Below are positions 5,664 through 10,028 of a stretch of 10,028 nt of DNA, in pieces. The DNA lies in assembly GCA_002683775.1 (NCBI GenBank), contig NYTT01000003.1:20404-30431 (forward strand), read 5' to 3'. Under the pieces are notes generated by a model. The model did no database searches and was not told the DNA's origin. It saw nothing but the letters and a program-made list of their open reading frames with translations. The stretch's first letter is position 1. Each line of letters begins with the position of its first letter. The stretch is from Flavobacteriales bacterium. Its GTDB lineage: Bacteria > Bacteroidota > Bacteroidia > Flavobacteriales > BACL11. Both the position numbers and the translations under genes were made by a program.

Positions 5664-8600
5664 ATGCGTAGACTTTATCTCTGTACTAAGCTATTTGTAT
5701 ATTGCTTATGTGGGATAAATGCAGATGCACAAAATACTTTTATTGAAAATAAGGGTCAATTTCCTGTCAAAGTAATTGCAAAAGTAGCTTTGCCATCAGG
5801 CTCTATGTTTATAGAAAAAGGAGGTGCAAAATTTGTTTTTTATTCTGCACAACAGTTAAAAGATAGACATGATTTGATTAAGCATAATAACTTAATTGAT
5901 GCATATTCTTATCATGTTAATTTTCTTAATTCTGATTCTACATCAAGATTTTTTTTGAATGAACCTAGTGAATACTATGAAAATTATTTTATTGGTGATA
6001 AGTCTTTTTGGGCATCAGGTGTTAGGTCTTTTAAATCTCTTATTCAGTCTAACATCTATAATGGTATTGATATTAAATATTATATATCAGACGATAATTT
6101 AAAATTTGATTTTAACATAGCTCCCAATGCAGATCCTGATTTGATAAAAATACACTATGATGGTATAAATGATATTTTATTGAAAAATGGAAATCTACAT
6201 ATCACTACATCAATAAATAAAATTATCGAACACAAGCCTTATGCATATCAAATAATAAATAATGTTGTAGAAAAAGTTAAATGCGAATATCGTTTAAAAG
6301 AAAAAACTCTTTCATATTACTTCCCCGATGGATTTGACAATAATTATAATTTGATTATAGACCCGATTTTAGAATTTTCAACTTATTCTGGAAGTACTAC
6401 AGATAATTTTGGATATACAGCGACATATGACAATCTAGGGTTTTTATATTCAGGAAGTACTGCTTTTGGAACAGGCTATCCAACCACTTTAGGTGCTTAC
6501 CAAATCAATTATGCTAACAATGCAGGAGGTACAGACATAGCAATTACAAAATATGATACTAGTGGAACTCAACGAATCTATTCAACGTATTTAGGAGGGT
6601 CACTGGATGATTTGCCACACTCAATGATTGTAAATTCATCTAATGAATTATTTGTGTTTGGCTCTACAGCATCTTCAGATTTTCCGTCCACATTAAATGC
6701 CTTTCAACAAAATTTCAATGGTGGGACAGCTTTTTCTCCTTCTGGAATCGGAGTTTCTTTTCCAAATGGTTCAGATTTATTTGTAAGTCGTCTTAGTACT
6801 GGAGGTGGTAACTTACTTGCATCAACATTTATTGGGGGTTCAGGAAATGATGGTTTGAACACCGCTCCCGCTCTAAAGTATAATTATGCTGATGAGGTAA
6901 GGGGTGAAATAGATATAGATCAGCAAAATAACATATATATAGCTACATGTACTCAGTCTTCTGATTTTCCATCTATAAACGGATTTCAAAATTTTAATGC
7001 TGGCGGACAAGAAGGATGTATAATTAAAATGGACAATCAGTTAACCTCAATAATTTGGAGTACCTTTTTAGGAGGATCTAATGATGATGCTATTTACTCT
7101 TTAGCTATTGATAATAATGATGATATTTATGTTACTGGTGGCACATCTTCAAATGATTTTCCAACTACACCAAATGTACATCAATCATTATTCCAAGATA
7201 GTTTAAGTTCAGACGGATTTATTTCAAAAGTGTCGACAAAGGGAGACCAATTACTGTCTTCTTCCTATTTTGGCACAAACAGATATGATCAATCATATTT
7301 TGTTGAAATTGGTAGTTCTAACAATATTTATCTTTTTGGTCAAACTAAAGATACCGAAGGCTCATTAATTTATAATGCCCCCTACTATGTGACAAATGGG
7401 GGGCAATTTATTTCAGTTCTTAATTCTGATTTAACTACTCTGATTAGATCTACAACGATTGGAACAGGAAAAGGAACGCCTGATATATCTCCTACAGCTT
7501 TTTTAGTTGATGTTTGTGATAAAGTTTATGTTTCAGGATGGGGTTCCAACCTTGGGGGTCAATTGTCGACATTAAACCTACCTGTTAGCGACAGTGCATA
7601 TCAACAAACTACGGATGGAAATGATATTTATTTAATGGTTTTAGACGATTTATTAAGTTCGTTAGAATATGCAACATATTTTGGTGGCAGTTTAAGTAAT
7701 GAACATGTCGATGGAGGAACGAGTAGATTTGATAAGAAAGGAGTTATTTATCAATCAGTTTGCGCTGGATGTGGTGGGAACTCAGATTTTCCTATTGAGC
7801 CTAACCCAGGTGCCGTTTCTACTTTAAATAATAGTTTAAATTGTAATAATGGAGTTTTTAAATTCAACTTTGATTTTCCTATGGTTATAGCAGATTTTGA
7901 CACTGATTGGATTGGATGTGATTCAACATTAATATTTCATAATTTAACTAACTCCAACTCCTCTGTAAGTTATGTATGGGATTTTGGAGATCTTTCTACT
8001 ACAAATGTTGAAAATCCATCACACACTTATAGTCAAGGAGGTTTATTTAATGTTACACTTATTGCTACTGATAATAGTACATGTAATGTTTCAGATACTG
8101 TAGTAAAACAAATTTATATTCTGTCTAATACATCAGATTCTATTCCAAATATTATTAAATGTCCAAATGAACAGTTTCAAATTGGATTGCAACCTTTAAA
8201 TGATATGGCTATTAATTATACATGGATACCAAACATTTCTCTGAGCACAAATGATATTTCAAATCCATTTTGCGACACTGATTCAACTATTCAATATACT
8301 TTGTATATATCTAATGGGAGTTGTACCGATACATTAATTCAAAATATCTTAGTGAATACTATTGATTTAGATTTAGGCAATGACACTATTTATTGTTCTG
8401 ACCCCATTTTACTAAATGCTAATTTTTCAGATAATATTAATTCTATTTTTTGGTCTTCTAATCCTTTTTTCTCTGAAATTTTAAGTGATTCTAGTAGCCT
8501 TTTGGTATATAGTCCTGATATTTTTTACATTCAAGTTTCTGACAGTATTTGTTCACAAATAGACAGTATTGAGGTGCTACCTGATATGATAAACATAAAT

Positions 8601-9329
8601 ATTATTGGAAATGATATTTGTGAAGGCGATTCTACTTTGATTGGCGTGTTAAATCAAAACCCCACACTTCCATTAATTTCTTATAATTGGAATGTAAATA
8701 ATCTTAATTTATCTGACTTCTATGATTCTCCAGAAATCTCCAAATGGTATGTTGTTGAGGTTGTCAGTGTAGATGGTTGTATACTTAAAGATTCTATATA
8801 TATTAATGTAAATCCATATCCTATTATTGATTCTATTTCAATTTCAGATACTATTGTTTTTCAAGGCGAAACAATAGCTATACAAGTTTATACAGAGGAT
8901 AAAATTAATTGGTTTGATTTTAATGATAACTTAAATCAAGTTTTTATACCAACAAATACTTCCTGTTATGATTTTGAAGTTTACAATAACTTTGGATGTG
9001 CCATTAAAGACTCTATTTGTATACGTGTAGATGGTGTATTCTGTGATGTTACAAAAATTAAAATACCAAATGCATTTTCTCCAAATAATGACGGTAAGAA
9101 TGAATCTTATTTTATTACAGATAATGATAATCTTATTACTGATTTTAAGTTAGAAATATTTAATAGACTTGGTCAGCAAGTATTCAATTCTGATGATATT
9201 AACAAAAAATGGAATGGATCTTTTAAAGATACAAAATTGCCTCCTCAAGTTTTTCATTTCTACTTAAATTTAAAATGTATTGGTGGCAAGCAATATTTTC
9301 ACAAAGGAAATATAACATTAATTAGATGA
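5664..9329 (+). CDS. Large T9SS-secreted surface protein: SBBP-type repeats, PKD/Ig-like modules, gliding-type C-terminal domain
   Basis: A 1221-residue modular secreted protein. Residues 1-23 are a Sec signal peptide (cleavage near NADAQ). Residues 24-235 (TFIENKGQFP through NLIIDP) are the N-terminal domain usually found before SBBP repeats in Bacteroidota (I believe called DUF7948). Residues about 236-730 hold degenerate SBBP/beta-propeller-like repeats. Residues about 741-822 are a PKD domain with WDFGD (772-776), followed by further Ig-like modules to about 1122. Residues 1133-1221 (IPNAFSPNNDGKNE, then LEIFNRLGQQVF) are the CHU_C gliding-motility-associated C-terminal domain, a type B T9SS sorting signal. 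It is therefore probably exported across the outer membrane and kept on the surface or released. An adhesin or matrix role is inferred from domains; no catalytic motif is visible. The PorP/SprF-like gene starts inside its stop codon (ATGA). Confidence 0.9.
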   Translation: MRRLYLCTKLFVYCLCGINADAQNTFIENKGQFPVKVIAKVALPSGSMFIEKGGAKFVFYSAQQLKDRHDLIKHNNLIDAYSYHVNFLNSDSTSRFFLNEPSEYYENYFIGDKSFWASGVRSFKSLIQSNIYNGIDIKYYISDDNLKFDFNIAPNADPDLIKIHYDGINDILLKNGNLHITTSINKIIEHKPYAYQIINNVVEKVKCEYRLKEKTLSYYFPDGFDNNYNLIIDPILEFSTYSGSTTDNFGYTATYDNLGFLYSGSTAFGTGYPTTLGAYQINYANNAGGTDIAITKYDTSGTQRIYSTYLGGSLDDLPHSMIVNSSNELFVFGSTASSDFPSTLNAFQQNFNGGTAFSPSGIGVSFPNGSDLFVSRLSTGGGNLLASTFIGGSGNDGLNTAPALKYNYADEVRGEIDIDQQNNIYIATCTQSSDFPSINGFQNFNAGGQEGCIIKMDNQLTSIIWSTFLGGSNDDAIYSLAIDNNDDIYVTGGTSSNDFPTTPNVHQSLFQDSLSSDGFISKVSTKGDQLLSSSYFGTNRYDQSYFVEIGSSNNIYLFGQTKDTEGSLIYNAPYYVTNGGQFISVLNSDLTTLIRSTTIGTGKGTPDISPTAFLVDVCDKVYVSGWGSNLGGQLSTLNLPVSDSAYQQTTDGNDIYLMVLDDLLSSLEYATYFGGSLSNEHVDGGTSRFDKKGVIYQSVCAGCGGNSDFPIEPNPGAVSTLNNSLNCNNGVFKFNFDFPMVIADFDTDWIGCDSTLIFHNLTNSNSSVSYVWDFGDLSTTNVENPSHTYSQGGLFNVTLIATDNSTCNVSDTVVKQIYILSNTSDSIPNIIKCPNEQFQIGLQPLNDMAINYTWIPNISLSTNDISNPFCDTDSTIQYTLYISNGSCTDTLIQNILVNTIDLDLGNDTIYCSDPILLNANFSDNINSIFWSSNPFFSEILSDSSSLLVYSPDIFYIQVSDSICSQIDSIEVLPDMININIIGNDICEGDSTLIGVLNQNPTLPLISYNWNVNNLNLSDFYDSPEISKWYVVEVVSVDGCILKDSIYINVNPYPIIDSISISDTIVFQGETIAIQVYTEDKINWFDFNDNLNQVFIPTNTSCYDFEVYNNFGCAIKDSICIRVDGVFCDVTKIKIPNAFSPNNDGKNESYFITDNDNLITDFKLEIFNRLGQQVFNSDDINKKWNGSFKDTKLPPQVFHFYLNLKCIGGKQYFHKGNITLIR
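6366..7853 (+). repeat. Degenerate SBBP-type protein repeats inside the surface protein
   Basis: Residues about 235-730 of the surface protein repeat a two-part unit. One part is 'STyLGGS.nD', seen as STYSGSTTDN (239), STYLGGSLDD (307), STFIGGSGND (387), STFLGGSNDD (466), SSYFGTNRYD (533) and ATYFGGSLSN (670). The other is 'sSDFPtt..afQ', seen as SSDFPSTLNAFQQ (337), SSDFPSINGFQ (432), SNDFPTTPNVHQ (496) and NSDFPIEPNPG (706), each preceded by a strand of the type 'n.iyv.G.t'. This periodicity is that of SBBP-containing beta-propeller proteins. The copies are diverged at DNA level, so they look old and not recently duplicated. Confidence 0.8.
7884..9029 (+). repeat. Tandem PKD/Ig-like modules with a Cys-Trp-Cys pattern
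   Basis: Residues about 741-1122 of the surface protein form four full modules and one divergent module. The full ones share Cys, Trp about 20 residues on, and Cys about 53 residues after the first: C752-W772-C807, C833-W854-C887, C911-W930-C963, C986-W1009-C1039. First cysteines are 81, 78 and 75 residues apart. Only the first module has the PKD WDFGD motif. The fifth (about 1055-1122) keeps W1083 and C1112 but lacks the first Cys (the segment SDTIVFQGET stands in its place). I infer one disulfide per full module, bridging the two sheets of an Ig-like sandwich. Confidence 0.7.
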
Positions 9330-10028
9330 GAAAGCCTATTGTCTTTTTCTGCATATTATTTTCTGGCACTATGTTAGCACAAGATGTACATTTTTCACAA
9401 TTCCATTTTTCCAAATCTACAACTAACCCATCATTAATGCATTTTCAGGAAAATGATTATGAGATTAATTTACAAAGAAGGTCGCAGTGGTCCAGTGTCT
9501 CTACACCATTTAAAACTTTATTAATTTCATTTAATGCTAAGAATTTATATAAGAATATTTCTATTGGCGCTACATTATTAAATGATGAGGGAGGCGATGC
9601 TTATTTTTCTACAGATGGTATTTCATTATTACTTAGTCGATCAATAAAAGTTAAAAAAAGGATTTTTGCAGTTGGAATTCAAACTTCGTTTTACAATAGA
9701 TCACTTAATTATGATGAACTTATTTTTAATGAAGATGAGTTTCTAGATTTCAGAAACTTTTCCTTTATTGATTTCAGTTTTGGTTTTTCAACAACATCTC
9801 AATTCTCTAAAAGTTCCAAACTAATTAGTGGATTTTCTGCCTATCATTTAAATAAGCCTAGACAATCTTTTTATTCAACAAAACAGGTTTATTTATCTCC
9901 AAAATATATTTTACACTCATCCTATTCAAAAATACTGAGTAATAACATAGAACTTCACCCAACCATTTATTTTTCTAATAATGAAGCTGAAAGTGAGTTG
10001 ATTATAGGTAGTGGTGTTACTTATAAAT
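9326..10028 (+). CDS. PorP/SprF family type IX secretion outer-membrane protein (partial, 3' end outside window)
   Basis: The first 234 residues of an open frame running past the window end. Residues 1-19 are a signal peptide (basic MRK, hydrophobic core, cleavage near MLAQ). The mature start QDVHFSQFHFSKSTTNPSLM is the family hallmark (usual form QDPhFSQfy.sp...NPAl.G), followed by INLQRRSQWSSVSTPFKTLLISF (the RxQW region) and alternating strands expected of an outer-membrane beta-barrel. In Flavobacterium johnsoniae the family member SprF is required to secrete the adhesin SprB, and such genes commonly sit next to genes for type B sorting-domain proteins. The 4-base ATGA overlap with the upstream surface protein gene points to translational coupling and to the two being a dedicated export pair. 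The complete family length is about 300 residues or more, so roughly a quarter or more is missing here. Confidence 0.88.
   Translation, partial: MRKPIVFFCILFSGTMLAQDVHFSQFHFSKSTTNPSLMHFQENDYEINLQRRSQWSSVSTPFKTLLISFNAKNLYKNISIGATLLNDEGGDAYFSTDGISLLLSRSIKVKKRIFAVGIQTSFYNRSLNYDELIFNEDEFLDFRNFSFIDFSFGFSTTSQFSKSSKLISGFSAYHLNKPRQSFYSTKQVYLSPKYILHSSYSKILSNNIELHPTIYFSNNEAESELIIGSGVTYK

Noticed and set aside
5664..9329. Surface protein as a toxin, protease or defence effector
   Set aside because: No catalytic motif, toxin domain or immunity gene is visible; all recognisable domains are structural or sorting modules.

Overview
The window is very AT-rich and reads as a chromosomal segment of a Bacteroidota bacterium, most likely a member of the Flavobacteriales. 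The evidence is family content: a DUF4292 lipoprotein, a degenerate EnvC-like protein, a DUF3108 protein, and a type IX secretion (T9SS) cargo with a gliding-motility-type C-terminal domain followed by a PorP/SprF-like gene. TAnnTTTG-like -7 elements in short gaps also fit. All genes are on the + strand and packed tightly. No gene-free stretch exceeds 42 bases. I see no RNA gene, CRISPR array, insertion sequence or integration site.

Left part (15-3624): a LolA/LolB-like DUF4292 lipoprotein overlaps the start of an EnvC-type murein hydrolase activator. A 42-base gap with a candidate promoter follows, then a 57-residue TatA (2020-2193). gatA begins directly after the tatA stop codon with a TTG start. 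This part covers envelope lipoprotein work, septal cell-wall splitting, Tat export and tRNA-dependent amidation.

Right part (3648-10028): a secreted DUF3108 protein, a membrane-anchored M23 peptidase, a 1221-residue multidomain T9SS surface protein and a PorP/SprF-like outer-membrane protein cut off by the window end. The last three are separated by 1 base and by a 4-base overlap, so they probably form one transcription unit. The likely output is a large adhesin-like surface protein exported with its own PorP-type partner.

Most of this is recognisable Bacteroidota housekeeping and envelope content. The less ordinary points are the tatA-TAA-TTG-gatA junction, in one frame with no spacer; a Cys in place of the usual last zinc-binding His in the M23 peptidase; the four-to-five-unit Cys/Trp/Cys module array in the surface protein; and the coupling of an M23 peptidase to a T9SS cargo/PorP pair. 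I found no convincing wholly new system.
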